From assembly GCA_034508935.3 (NCBI GenBank), contig CM067446.1, forward strand, positions 51,181,920 to 51,245,919: a stretch of DNA of 64,000 nucleotides, written 5' to 3'. The stretch's first letter is position 1. Each line of letters opens with the position of its first letter. Source of the DNA: Berghia stephanieae. Lineage: Eukaryota > Mollusca > Gastropoda > Nudibranchia > Aeolidiidae. Positions 1 to 11,300 of this stretch are shown here, piece after piece. The translations under genes and the position numbers were made by a program. The notes beneath the pieces were generated by a model. That model worked only from the letters and a program-made list of their open reading frames with translations, searched no databases and was not told the DNA's origin.

Positions 1-2321
1 TGCGCGTATTAACCCATTGTTCCTGCTTCTTTCTCTTTAGAAGAAATATATTTTCTTATAATTTCCTACTTTTAGATCCCAAGAGAAAATATATAGTTTC
101 TACTGTTTATGGATTGTTTACTCATTCCTTGAAACTGCGCTTATTTTCTTTATTTTAAGTATGTGATAATTGAAGAGCATGATATACATGTCACAGAGCT
201 TGTAAATTTGTGCTCTTGTTTTTTTGTTTGTTTGTTATTTTTGCTTGAGTCTTGTCAAAGTTGCCCCAATATCAATATGTTGATAAATACGAATCACTTT
301 GCATTACCCTTGCCTTTGCACACAAACACACACACACACAGATTCAAATTGTGATCATTTCATGTGATGAAAGAATTTTGGATGCCTTGCATCTTGTCTT
401 TGACTTTGATTATATCACAGTACTGCTTGTACACATCGATCTTTCTCTTCTTTTTTTTCTGTAATTGTGATCGTTTAAATATTTTATAGCAATATTTTAA
501 TTGATCTTCAAATGACTTGCTTCATCAACTGCTTCCTAAACATAAAAGGGGCCCAAATCAATTACATAACTTAATAGAGAGAGATTTAACCTTGTTTCTT
601 TCATTGGTTGAGATTTTGAAATTTGCTCCCACTTAAAAGTTCATTTAACATCTCTTAGGTCATATGGAGGAGGATATTTTTCATGTCAGTCTTGGGGGGC
701 GAAGTGGCCAAGTGGTTAAGGCATTGCACTGTGATCCGGAAGGTCCCAGGTTCGAGCCCCGCTTCAGGCACTTTCATTTTTTTTTCCTTGGGCAAGATTA
801 TTAACCCCCAATTTGCTCATTTGGACAGCACGGGTGATTCCTATTGACATCAAACATCTTGTTTGATGAATTATCTATATTCCTTCGTGGAATGCCTAGG
901 CAACGATATCTTATGATTTAGTGGCAGACGGGCAGAATTTGTTTTATATTCTATGTCAGTCTTAATGTATACATATCGGGCAGCCTACAGAAATTAATTG
1001 TAAAAATCAAATTTTATATGGAAACAACATATTGTTATCATTCATTTTTATACATTTAATTGCAGTTTTTTCATGTGAAAGAACACCATCGGCCTCTCTA
1101 GACTGAAGAAATTAGTGTGATTATGAATTTATGAATGTCCTCTTCTCTCGATGGAATGGGACAGGAAATATTAAGTTGTACACATGAGCATGGGGCAGCT
1201 CAAAATATTCAATTATTAACTATATTAATCAAGTATGACTGCATAGTGCATTGAATTATCTTTTCATTATGTGTTTATTTCATTGCTACTACTCTTTCAG
1301 AAATACAGTGTATTGTATGTTGTTTCAAAAGGATGACCATTTATTTGTATTTATTCTTCTTAACTTATTAGGTTTAATTGAAATTTTATTTGATAAGCGT
1401 TTGTTTGGTGACAGACATATTACTCAATCTTAATTTTCATTCTAAATAATTTTCTAACCATAATGCAGTCATTATAGTTTTTCAACTTAACACAGCTCAA
1501 CAAAATCCATCATTTTAATTTGTTGCCCATCCTATAGTTTGACCTTTGATAATAATTGTTAAATTGATTACTATTGAACTATTGGAAAGTATTGGGAAAA
1601 GAAATCTTTGTTTTCAAATAACATGTGAATGCATAAAAAGGTTTAATTGTGGATATTATACAACAAATCAGAATAGTGAGCTAATTGAGAAAAGAAAATA
1701 AAGAAATCACCCCTGCATGATCATTTCTGGTATTTTTGAGGAGAATTCTGGAAAGCTACCTGAGTAGTTTTGCTATAGTTCAATGAACAGAATTTAATTT
1801 CGTTTTAGAGCTGGTAATACTGGAGAAAAAGTAGATTTTTAAAAATAAATTACAAAGCTAAATACTGCATTTAAGTAGGACCATTTTGTAGTATTTTACC
1901 ATGCAATACACGTTTTTACCTGATTTCTCCAGGCAGACCATGTATCATGAACATTTAGGACCATGCTTGTAGTCTTGATTGAAGTAATACATACAATATT
2001 ATTGCCAAAAGACAAAGATTACTGTACACCAGAGGGGCCTGTAACTTTTTATCCAATTTTTTTTCCTCAAGGACAGACTGCCGGTATGATCAGATAGGGA
2101 TTGTCCAGAGACCTCGTCTGAAGGTCAAAATGAAGTGGATTACCTATCCATTGCATTCATTTAATTCTTTCTACTAAGGTAGACACTTATGTGCTTTGCA
2201 TATGGGAAGCAGAAGCTTGTGGAAAATTTAGAAACTTTTTGAATTTCTTTATTTAAAAAAGAATTATTTAAGGGAAAAGAACAAACATTAATGGATATAT
2301 ATTCTCCTCTCCACAATACAG
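1..2321. other. Left flank: cytohesin intron, mostly unassigned
   Basis: AT-rich sequence with no convincing exon. It is presumed to be intron of the cytohesin gene because the first visible exon starts with a split codon. It holds one intact SINE (694-952) and a short CA repeat near 330. Open frames here are short and low-complexity. Confidence 0.6.
694..952 (+). mobile_element. tRNA-derived SINE (family F) with perfect 11-bp target duplication
   Basis: The head has a Pol III A box (TGGCCAAGTGG) and B box (GGTTCGAGCCC) as in a tRNA, but the tRNA ends are not intact. The same 11 bases, ATGTCAGTCTT, occur at 683-693 and 953-963, marking both ends exactly. The perfect duplication suggests a fairly recent insertion. 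Only this copy was noticed in the window. Confidence 0.85.
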
Positions 2322-2398
2322 GAGGTCGATACAAGAATTGGAAGCGGCGTTGGTTCATCCTCAATGACAACTGTTTGTACTACTTTCAGTTTACCACT
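2322..2398 (+). CDS. CYTH: Cytohesin exon a (PH domain, N-terminal strands)
   Basis: Acceptor AG at 2320-2321 after a pyrimidine-rich tract; donor GTAAGT at 2399. The first two bases complete a codon from the previous, unseen exon. The exon encodes [16 protein letters not shown] and CLYYFQFTT, the first strands of the PH fold with the basic phosphoinositide-binding Lys/Arg residues. Confidence 0.93.
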
Positions 2399-5300
2399 GT
2401 AAGTATATTTTAAAAGATTCTCTTTCTATGTCTCTGTCTTTTCCTTTGCGAAACAGCAATTCCTTAATAAAGTAACTGTTCAATTGTAATTGTAAAACAG
2501 ACAAAAATTGTTCTTGCAAATGTATAAGCCCAGCCTTTGTTTAAACAATAACTGCTTAAGTATGAGCCAAAGAAACAAATGATTTGGGGTAAATCAGCAA
2601 TTTTTACATTTTTAATTTATTAAAATCACATTTGGATAATGAGAACATCTTTCTGGCGATATTTTTTAAACATCAATACACTTGGGTAGTCAAATTCTCT
2701 TTAATTGAAAACAGAGAAGGACAAATAAAAAAGGTCTCCTTCTAATCTGCTCACAGTATTGAGATTATTGGGATTAGAAATGTTGAAATTATCGAGATGC
2801 TGCGATTTTCAATTTTCAATACCACAGCCATTTTTTATTATATGACCCTAATCAAAATGAATTCTTAACTGCTAGAAGCTGCAAAGTATTAAACAAAAAT
2901 GAATAAAAAATTTGTTAAAAACGCAAAATATTTGATATGCAACATCTCAGACTCAAAACCATTCTTAAGCCAATAATGATGGAAAAGACGTTATGTTGAA
3001 TTCAGATTTTATTTTCTCCTAAGAAGATGTAACCTTTGAGGTTTTTTTTCTATTTTTAATTAAAGCCCATGGAGATTATCCCAATTTCTGCAACTTTGAA
3101 CATACAATAGCTCTTAACCTTGGAGCATTAAGTTACTTTTTTTCATCAATGCATTTTTGCATCCTAAGTTATAAAAAGATTTTGTGATAATTAATGATTG
3201 AGATTTTTGGAACTTTTTAACTAGCGCTAGCTGAATTATACAGGGACAGGACGAAATCATATATCTTATGTAGATACTGCTAATATATTTTTTAAATTTA
3301 TTAAATATTGCTATTTAAATAGAAAATTTTATGCCACTTACTTGTGCGAGGTCTTCATTTTGTCTATCATTTGTTTTCCAGGACAAGGAACCGAAGGGCA
3401 TCATCCCACTGGAAAACATTCAAGTGAGGGAAGTCCCCAATGAAAAGGCCAGACCTCACTGCTTTGAACTCTTTTCTTCCGGGAGCTCAGAAATTATCAA
3501 GGCCTGTAAAGTGGACTCGGATGGGAAAGTTGTTGAAGGTTAGTTTCAAGACCAGCCATATTATGTTTTCTGAGAATCACAAAAATGGATACTAAGGTGA
3601 AGTCTAAGTCACAGTGAAACGTATTCTTTGAGCCTGGACCCACTATTTGCAGTGATAAAATCAAAATATTAAGATTCAAAAAGATTTATCTTTTTTTTAC
3701 CTTTCAAATATAAGGTCCCTTTGAAATACAACATTGCAAATTGAAATCGGCAGAGAATTAAAAACAATATCGACCTCAATCGAATCCCCTCAAGGAGACA
3801 GCTTGAGTTCATTTCTGTTCAGGATATATCTCGACTCAGCCATTTAAGAACTAAGACCAAAATTACCAACAACAAACAAGATTACAAATGAATTTATATA
3901 TGCAGATGAAGCAGACATAATCTTTGGATCAGAGATTCAAGCAGAAATATACATGCCAATAATAGCAACTACTCTAGAAGCATGGAATCTAAAAGTGAAT
4001 CAATCCAAAACAGAATATACAAAAATCAACAAATTTTAATGAATGGAAAAGTATCAAAAAATCTTACCAAAAAATTTAATTTAAGTCTTATTCACAATTT
4101 TGTTCATGAATTCCAGGACGTCATAGTGTATACAGAATGGCAGCATCATCCGTGGAGGAGAAAGAAGAGTGGATCAACTGTGTCAGGTACTGAACATTAT
4201 TTACAGTTGATTATTATGCTTTTATAATGAATCTTTTTTTTAGTTTGTAATACAGTAGAATTTGCAAAAAGTCAACATTCTTAAACTTCTGCTTAAAGTC
4301 ACCATATTTTGTTTTGTTGGTCCCAAATTTTCTGTTTCTTATCTAAGTGTGTTCCATTGGTAATGGATAACGTTAATATTGCTTAAAGTCAACCAATTGT
4401 TCTGGTCCAGTGGTGTGTTTACTTTATCAGGATTCCACTGTATATTATATCATACATTTTTAGGCTTCCCTATCATTAAGTGTGAATGCAAAACTAGGTT
4501 TTACTCTCGGTTCAGTTGATATCTATAGATAGAACGAAGATGACGTCACTCAAGCCTTTGTTATTGTATTTTGCCATCCGCGTTTGTGAGTGATTCTCAC
4601 TAAAATGTATCAACCACACTATAAAAGTTCATGGTTACTCATAGTTTTGTGTGTTGGTCCGTTATACTTCCGGATGGCAATGTTATGAGCTTTTTATAAT
4701 TCAGGGGCAGCGTGGCTCAGCAGTACGGTCTTTGATTCGTACCCAAAAGGTACTGAGTTCGTTCACCTGCCGCTGCGCTGTGTGGCCTTGAGCCAGTCAC
4801 TTCACCCTAGCTCAATTTGCGGCGCTGCACTGCAGCTGATGCCTGGGTTATTCCAGTCTTCCCTTTGAATAGACCCCAGAGACAAATTTCTTCTATGGGA
4901 TGAATAAAGGGAATTTTTTTATTTTTTTAAAATACACTTACCTGTATTGTATATTAAAAAAAAAAAACCCCGAAAAAACATTATCCAATTCGCTTTACAT
5001 TCCATTAGTTATTTTAAAAAATTATTCAATTCTGAAATCGAGTCTAAAAATATATCATCTGTGATTTTTGTGTGTTTCAAACCGTTTTGAAAGATATTGT
5101 TAACACCTAGAAGCCTAGATGATAAGCTCTGATTTCATAAATGAAAATTGTTGTTGATTGCCAACATTCAATAGTATTAAAAGTAGTTGTTTGAATGAAA
5201 AAGGAGAAGTAGTGTGTAGATTAATACAATAATGTTTAACATAAGCAATTTTGCATTATTTATTAGTCCAGTTAAATCAATGGGGAGGTCCCAATAGCTC

Positions 5301-6864
5301 AGTTGGTAGATCACTAGCTTCACACGCAAAGGGACTGAAATGATCCTGGGTGCAGTCAAGATTCTTTTCTGACCCATCTGTCCACCCAGCAGTGGTTGGA
5401 TCTCTGTAAGATCTGGTGGAAAGTACTTTGCGATAGACTAGCGTCCTATCCAAAGGGTAGCAAGCAATTGCTATTGTTCGTTTCACACTATAGAAACTGG
5501 GATAAACTCTGGCTCCATGGGCCTATTGGTTCTGAAGGACAACTTTTTTTTTGTAGATGAATGGGAGGTAGATCAAGTGGAAATATTAAATTGAAGACAA
5601 GCATTACAATTTATTGGAGGGGAGCTAGCAATTGTCCAAACAATGATCAACATACTCTCCATTGGGCTGCTTTCACGTTTCTATGATGACTATTGACAAT
5701 CGCTCTCTGTCTCACACACTTACACTCAATTCAATCACACACACACACACTTAAATAAGTAATCATAGATATATAAATCATATAATTTATATCATGAAGA
5801 TTATCAGTTGTAAGCTGATTTTGAAGGATTTTGGTGATACAGTGGTGATCGTCAAAATGTCCAGTGGCTGGGAAGCAGAAAAAGGGCCATTTAAGCGAAA
5901 CAGGCATTTCGACGAAGTTGATCAAGAACATAATAAATATTCATTATCATTCATATCACACATTTCAATCAATTCACAATTGCACTCCACGTTGGTTTCT
6001 TTATTCCACAAGCAGACCATGTTTAACCAAATTTCGATTTCAAATGGTACCAATTGTCTGCTAGGCATCCTTTATCGTCGCAGCACTGAAATAATATATA
6101 TATGTCAATGTCTAAAGCTAAGTTCCTTCTCATTCACATCTCCTGTCATTGAGGTTAATGTGTTTTAAATGCCTTATCTCAGGTCATAAAGAGAGAGTTT
6201 TCCAATCATTGTTACCCATTGACTACACTCAAAATCACTTGACTTTGTTACTGGACAATATTGTGTATCACTTGATTTGACATTTATACAATGGTGCAGT
6301 CAGATCAAGAATTAAGACCTTTGCAATATACATGTATAGATAGAACGAAATTGACGTCACTCAGCTCTTTGTTATTGTTTTTAACCAGCCATTGTTATGA
6401 GTAGTTCTCACTAAATTGTATCTAATCAGACTATAAACAATTAAGGTTGCACATAGTTTTGTGTGTTGGTACGTTATATCCCGCTGACAGATGTTATGAG
6501 TTTGTTTTTATTAAATGCAAAGCATCAATACACATGCATACACTCATGAAAATGGAGAGGATCCCGAATGCTCATTTGATAGAGTACTCACTTCACACGC
6601 AAAGGGGGTGGAAGCGATCCCAGGTTCAGTTCAACTTTTTTGGTTCAAAACACACTGTCCACCCAGCAGTGATTGGTTTCTAGAGGACTGTTAGATCTGA
6701 AAAGTACTTTGCTATAGATTAGCCTCTTATGAAAAGGTCAGCTAGCAATTGGTATCGTCTTTATATCAATATAGAAACCAGGATTAACTCTGGCTCAAAA
6801 GGCTCTATAGCTCTGAATGATTACTTTACTTCACAGACACACACACACACAGACAGAGGATGCG

Positions 6865-6914
<50 letters not shown>

Positions 6915-6916
6915 CT

Positions 6917-6960
<44 letters not shown>

Positions 6961-8214
6961 GTTTGTGTGTGAGTGTGTGTACATAACAACTCATTTGTGT
7001 GTTTGTTTGTGAGTGAGAGAGAAAGAGAGAGAGTGGGTACACACAACTCATTTACTCAACATTTTGACAAGGAAGTTTTAATGCCTGCTCACTTCAATCT
7101 CTCATGAATTTTCAATGAAAATTGAACTTTGAACCTGTAACTTAAAATATCAATACGCTATTCAGTGAGATCTTCATTTTCACGATTCGCACCTCAACTC
7201 GAGATTCTTCTGTAATAGTCTTACGGGTTGTGAGAATAGAAGGTAAATCGAAGAGCAATGTAGTCAAAGGCTGCGGATGGTTGTGTAACATCAAAAGCCC
7301 CTTGGACTGGGCGTCATACCGTGGGCATGTGCGATATTAGTGGGAGGAGCTTACTTGACTTACTTTACTGTTGACAGACAGATGGACAATAAAAATTGTC
7401 CTTTCTGCAGCCAATTGGAAGGGGCCAATTGTAAGAAGCTGATTGCGCGCTATGTAAAGAGAAAGCAGTATGAGGGACATGGGATGAGACTGCTACTGAC
7501 AATGAGGGTGGAGCAAATGTGAAATGAATTGACAGTAACTTGGGGTGGTGTTATTAGATGTCAAATGATGCTCTCTCAAACAGGGGTTGAATATACAGTT
7601 TTTTACCTTTATTGGATTTTCTGACTGAGGGATGAGCCCGACCCGGGCTATCTCTGAGGTTACGAAATATTCAATATTGGTCAAAAGCTGTTTTATAACA
7701 CTAGATATGTGCAATTTCTTATTTTTGAAAATCAGTATTAGTCAAAGATTGCATTATGGCATTATAACACTCCATTGTACAATTTCCTATAAAATCATTG
7801 TTAAATTCAGTAATTATTAGAATGTGTGAAAAGTTAATATAATTTTTATGTTTTTAGTCGGAAATGGCACGAAAAAAATTTTCTTTCTTTCTTTTTTTTT
7901 TTTTTCAAATTATTTTCTTGAGGGACACATAGGCGATTTCCAATGTAAAAAGCGGTTAAGAGTTACATTTTAAAGAGAATTATTCCGATTCACCAACTTA
8001 GCAGGCATTTAGGCAAAACGGTCAATAATGAGCTGGCATTTAGGCGATCACCAATGTATTTCGTAACTTTTTGAGTTCTTATTATTAGGTCTGCAATTGT
8101 TTTAAAGAGAAATTCAAATTTCATTCCAGGGCAAGCATCAATGACAATCCCTTCTATGACATGTTGGCAGCAAGACGAAAGAATGCAACAGGCTCCTCTG
8201 TACGACCAAGATAG
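2322..8214 (+). CDS. CYTH: Cytohesin (ARF-GEF), 3' part: PH domain and basic tail, 4 exons
   Basis: Cytohesins load GTP on ARF GTPases through a Sec7 domain and are recruited to the plasma membrane by a PH domain that binds phosphoinositides. Joined exons 2322-2398, 3382-3538, 4117-4186 and 8130-8214 give 128 residues ending at a TAG stop. Visible are the phosphoinositide-binding strand WKRRWFIL, the CLYYF strand, [13 protein letters not shown], the family-specific CFELF...IIKACK...GKVVEG insertion, the C-terminal helix EEKEEWI and the tail [13 protein letters not shown]. All introns are GT-AG and phases match. The Sec7 domain, coiled coil and first PH residues are not in the window; no exon encoding the start of the PH domain was found in 1-2321. 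Whether the family's GG/GGG splice variant exists cannot be seen. Invertebrates usually have one cytohesin, so a paralogue number is not assigned. Confidence 0.95.
3382..3538 (+). CDS. CYTH: Cytohesin exon b (PH domain, middle)
   Basis: Acceptor TTTTCCAG ends at 3381; donor GTTAGT at 3539. Starts in phase 0 and leaves one base over. Encodes [15 protein letters not shown], then CFELF and [16 protein letters not shown], the segment by which cytohesin PH domains differ from most others. Confidence 0.93.
3750..4035 (+). mobile_element. LINE reverse-transcriptase fragment in cytohesin intron
   Basis: Conceptual translation shows [20 protein letters not shown], then after a break [14 protein letters not shown] and [13 protein letters not shown]. 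These are reverse-transcriptase motifs 4, 5 (YADD as YADE) and the following NxxKTE block of non-LTR elements. In-frame stops separate the blocks, so it is dead. It ends about 80 bases before a cytohesin exon. The clade is not clear. Confidence 0.7.
4117..4186 (+). CDS. CYTH: Cytohesin exon c (end of PH domain)
   Basis: Acceptor TTCCAG ends at 4116; donor GTACTG at 4187. The leading GA joins the G left from the previous exon. Encodes [20 protein letters not shown], the last strand and the C-terminal amphipathic helix of the PH domain. Codon phase is compatible on both sides. Confidence 0.92.
4523..4700 (+). repeat. Family D repeat, copy 1
   Basis: About 175 bases shared with 6334-6510: both start TATAGATAGAACGAA, continue through TGACGTCACTCA, TTCTCACTAAA, CATAGTTTTGTGTGTTGGT and end near ATGTTATGAG. 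No terminal inverted repeats or tRNA boxes were seen. It includes the palindrome TGACGTCA. Confidence 0.7.
4704..4920 (+). mobile_element. tRNA-headed SINE (family E)
   Basis: The head GGGGCAGCGTGGCTCAGCAG has an A-box-like element and GAGTTCGTTCA resembles a B box. The body ends GGGATGAATAAAGGGA plus a T-rich stretch. A single copy here; it directly follows repeat D copy 1. Confidence 0.6.
5283..5550 (+). mobile_element. tRNA-derived SINE (family A), copy 1
   Basis: Head CCAATAGCTCAGTTGGTAGA is a tRNA A-box region. Body shared with the copies at 6554 and 63520, including CTGGGTGCAGTCAAGATT, CCACCCAGCAGTG and GGATAAACTCTGGCTCCATG, followed by a T-rich end. Confidence 0.75.
6334..6510 (+). 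repeat. Family D repeat, copy 2
   Basis: Matches 4523-4700 through TATAGATAGAACGAA, TTGACGTCACTCA, AGTTCTCACTAAA and CATAGTTTTGTGTGTTGGT. The TGACGTCA palindrome is kept in both copies. In both cases a tRNA-type SINE follows within about 50 bases. Confidence 0.7.
6554..6830 (+). mobile_element. tRNA-derived SINE (family A), copy 2
   Basis: Diverged copy of the element at 5283: GAATGCTCATTTGATAGAGT, CACTTCACACGCAAAGGG, CCACCCAGCAGTGATTGG and GGATTAACTCTGGCTC are shared. It ends shortly before a CA/CT microsatellite. Confidence 0.72.
6867..6957. repeat. (CT)n microsatellite
   Basis: About 90 bases of almost pure CT dinucleotides, flanked by CA/GT-rich stretches. Open frames across it on both strands are artefacts. 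Confidence 0.95.
8130..8214 (+). CDS. CYTH: Cytohesin terminal exon (C-terminal tail and stop)
   Basis: Acceptor TCATTCCAG ends at 8129. One base completes an Arg codon, followed by [17 protein letters not shown] and a short Ser/Arg tail to TAG at 8212-8214. [12 protein letters not shown] is the conserved end of cytohesins; the basic cluster after it helps membrane binding in known members. The preceding intron of 3.9 kb holds several repeats. Confidence 0.93.
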
Positions 8215-9015
8215 ACGATGGAAGTTTGTAGCTTTAGTCAAGGGGTCGTAGTATTCAGGAATATCTTGTAGAAAAAAGACAAAGAATCTCTTGAAAATAG
8301 CTATAACATTAGCAGCTCATAACTTCACCCTTAAATAGAAAGAAAAAGAAGAAGAATATACATTCTTTAAAATTTCATGTTATTGCCGTAATTGTATTTG
8401 CATGATCTTGATGCGGCGAGGCAGCAATTTCTTTTTATTCTTTTTTATCTCCCAGACTAGGTTTAGAGGTACATTTTTCTATCATCTACTTCTGTTCTAC
8501 CTTTCATTTTTATCTCAGCCTATATGATTTTTTATAGTTCTTTAATGACCCATGAGTTTTACGAGTTTAAAAATTAAAGACAAAGCATTTTGGTACAATG
8601 AGTTCTTTGTCCTTAGTCGTGTTTTAAATCATCATTCATGAGGAACATGCTAAATACTGAATACTCAATTTTTCCCCCAAAAAAAAGTCTCCATAGAAAG
8701 TCTACCACTTCTTAAAACTTGTGTGCTATGACCCCTATGTTACTGTTTTACTTTTGTAAAAATTTCAAAGTTAAATCCTGTATTGTTTTATGATAATTGT
8801 AATTACATTTTTAATTTTAATATTATTTCATATTCAGAGGATCTCTTACGACTTTGTGCTGCTTTTGACGAAATTTTGTAGGTTCTAAATAATTAATTAA
8901 GCGATATTATAAACTTTTGTAAATTTATGCAAGGATTTTATCAACTCTAAAGGCCATTTTTGTTTACGTTCTTCAATTTTAAGAACAAACACAGTGAGTT
9001 ATTTTAATCTTTGAT
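8215..9015. other. Intergenic, probable cytohesin 3' UTR
   Basis: AT-rich sequence after the cytohesin stop. No gene or repeat recognised. It may be 3' UTR, but the poly(A) site cannot be chosen from sequence alone. Confidence 0.4.
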
Positions 9016-10617
9016 AAGAAAGAATGATCTTGACAGTGAATGCCTCAAAAACTACTGACCTATTTGCTCTGTATATCGAAAATTTTGGAAAAGGTGGTGT
9101 TGCAACGGTGGTCCAACCATATCATCAATAATGGATTACACTTATACTTGTAATCGGCATATCGCCCAAACCATAGTACCAAAACAGCTCTTTTAAGAAT
9201 TGTGAATGATCTATTGCAGGTTATTCATAATGGGAAACCTACAATTCTTAGTCTTTTGGACCTATCTGCTGCATTTGATACTCTTGGATCACAATATTTT
9301 ATTCAAACTCCTTCCAATTACTTTTGGCATTTCGGTTGTGACACTGAAGTGGTTTTCATCTTATCTGAGTGAGAGGAGACAGGTTGTGCCAATTGGTAAG
9401 GCAATGTCAGCAGAACGTCAACGTCGTGTACCTCAGGAATCAGTTCTCATCCCTGTCTTATTTGTTCTTTGCACAACACCAGTTGCAAATATAATTGAAA
9501 AACACGACCTGATGTACCTTTTATGCAGACAACACTCAGATTTACCGCATGTGTCTTACCTCAACTATTGAGTTAAAAATTCAAAATATGATGAGAATTG
9601 TATTAATGAAGTTGAGATTTGGATGTCAGAAAACAAATTAAAATTAAATGGTGACAAAACAGAGGCATAATTTATATGGAAAATGAAATAAAAAATCAAA
9701 AGAAGAGCACCACCTCACTGTCGAAAATATCATCATTCCACTTTCAAGAAAAATTAAAAATCTTGGAGTTATTCTTGACAGTGCATTAAGCTTTGAAAAT
9801 TATATTTTGGAAATTAAAAGAATTGTTATCTTCACCATCAGAAATATTAATCACATTTGGCAACATTTATGATCTCACTTGTCCTTTCATAATTGGATTA
9901 TTGCAACTCTTTATTTTTCGTAGTTTCTTTTGAAAATATGAACCAAATCCAAAAAGTTAAAAACAAGGCGGCACAGGTTATTCAACAGAAAAAGAAATGG
10001 GATGAAGCAACTCTTCTTTTAAAGAAATTGCATTGGCTACCAATAGCCTGATGTATGCAGCACAAGACAGCAACAATCATCATTCATGACACAGCCCTGA
10101 GATTTTGGCTTGCTCTACTGTCCCTACAACCATGTCATAGATTGTTTCGATTAAATAAGAACATTTTCCAGCTATCCACACCATGATAAGTATAAAGGCT
10201 TGAGAGCGTAGTATCCAGATTATCTGTGGAACAGTCTACCTCCTGATGTTAAAGCCTCACATCGATTGGATAGGTTCAAGAAAATGTTGAAGACATACCT
10301 TTTTAATTTTGCCTCCGATGTCGAGTAGATAGTTCAAACTGTATGGATGTAGGTTATGTATATGTGTGTATATAAGTATGTATGTTGGTATTTATGTATG
10401 TATGTGTGTGTGTATGTAAGTATCTATGTGTGTATTTAAGTATATGTCTGTGTGCGAGTGCGTGCGTGTGTGTATTAATTTGTGTATCTATGCATGGTTG
10501 GATGGTGGTTGGGTGTATGTATGTAAGTTCTAGTTTATACAAAAACCTAATGTAGTGTGTTCAGAGCCTCTGTTCATTTAGGGGTGGATGCTCGGTATAA
10601 ATGTTTATCATTATTAA

Positions 10618-10682
<65 letters not shown>
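9016..10682 (+). mobile_element. CR1-like LINE, 3' part, inactive
   Basis: Shifting frames give LDLSAAFDTLDHNI-like, TLKWFSSYLSERRQVV, VPQ..VL.PVLFVL and the N-KLKLN-DKTE block of reverse transcriptase, then VKNKAAQVIQ, LKKLHWLPI and LDRFKKMLKTYLFNF, the C-terminal region of CR1/jockey-type LINEs. Stops and frame changes are numerous. The 3' end runs through a TATG/TG-rich stretch (10350-10530) into TATAAATGTTTATCATT and an ATT tail, a usual CR1-type end. Confidence 0.82.
10612..10682 (+). repeat. (ATT)n microsatellite, LINE tail
   Basis: About 23 ATT units form the end of the LINE. A DNA transposon is inserted at its right edge, and ATT units resume at 11300. Confidence 0.9.
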
Positions 10683-10683
<1 letters not shown>

Positions 10684-11298
10684 AGTCCACTCCAGATTAT
10701 TTCCCAAGAAATAGAATTATTGCTATATATAAGTCACTGGTGAGTTGCAACAAACTTCAGTTAATCGTAACAATTTTTCGACCTCAAAAAGTGGCAAATT
10801 CAAGACATCAATCAAACAAAATCTCAAGATTAAATTTCATCATGGGTGAAATCATGACAGGTTGATGATCGAGAGTGGGCAGGGTTTAATGCTACAGTAG
10901 CATGGCACCACTCTATTAGGGTGACCTCGTGAAAAATCTCCATCGCCTCATTCAAGAAGACACTTTAACAGGTTTGCTCCCATCGTTGGAAACTATTCAT
11001 CAACACGTTTTTAAACATCAGGCCTCAACAAGGAAACGGACAACCCTTGATGCCTTTCTTAGGGAAATGAGTGATGTCAAACGCAAAAGAAAATGATGGA
11101 ATTTACAACTAAAAATGATTTTTTTTTTAAAATTTAATATACAGGCTAAAAAGAAAACAAAACAAAATAAAAAGCCCATATTTTATTGATGCCATGCACT
11201 GTCTCAAGCCCGGGAAATTGTTGAAATAGTGGACAGGAAACTCAACTTTGCAACATTTTCTCTGATCCCAAGGTGTTGCGATTATCCGGAGTGGACTG
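10683..11298 (+). mobile_element. pogo/Tigger-like (Tc1-mariner) element, internally deleted
   Basis: The ends are inverted: CAGTCCACTCCAGATTAT at the left against ATTATCCGGAGTGGACTG at the right, each flanked by TA, the usual target duplication. Near the right end a plus-strand frame reads LTGLLPSLETIHQHVF and RKRTTLDAFLREM, like the QTTLDxFF end of Tigger transposases. At 616 bases it keeps only the 3' part of a transposase gene. Confidence 0.8.
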
Positions 11299-11300
11299 TA

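Larger units (their letters stand above)
4187..8129 (+). other. Cytohesin last intron, repeat-filled
   Basis: This intron holds two related short repeats (family D), a SINE of family E, two SINEs of family A, and a long CT microsatellite. Between about 7050 and 8129 nothing was recognised beyond AT-rich sequence and short open frames. Confidence 0.7.

Noticed and set aside
696-770. Possible tRNA gene
   Set aside because: A and B boxes are present but the acceptor stem does not pair, and an 11-bp target duplication shows it is a SINE. The same reasoning excludes the heads at 5283, 23799, 47691 and 61488.
5794-6168. Plus-strand open frame of 124 codons
   Set aside because: Composition follows AT-rich DNA, no domain or splice context, and it lies within a cytohesin intron.
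6729-7051. Ser/Leu- and Arg/Glu-rich open frames around the CT repeat, and similar ones at 45893-46200 and 49257-49540
   Set aside because: They translate dinucleotide repeats and have no other coding evidence.
7340-7522. Open frame with Cys/His-like spacing ([12 protein letters not shown])
   Set aside because: Only 60 codons, no splice partners and no recognisable domain.
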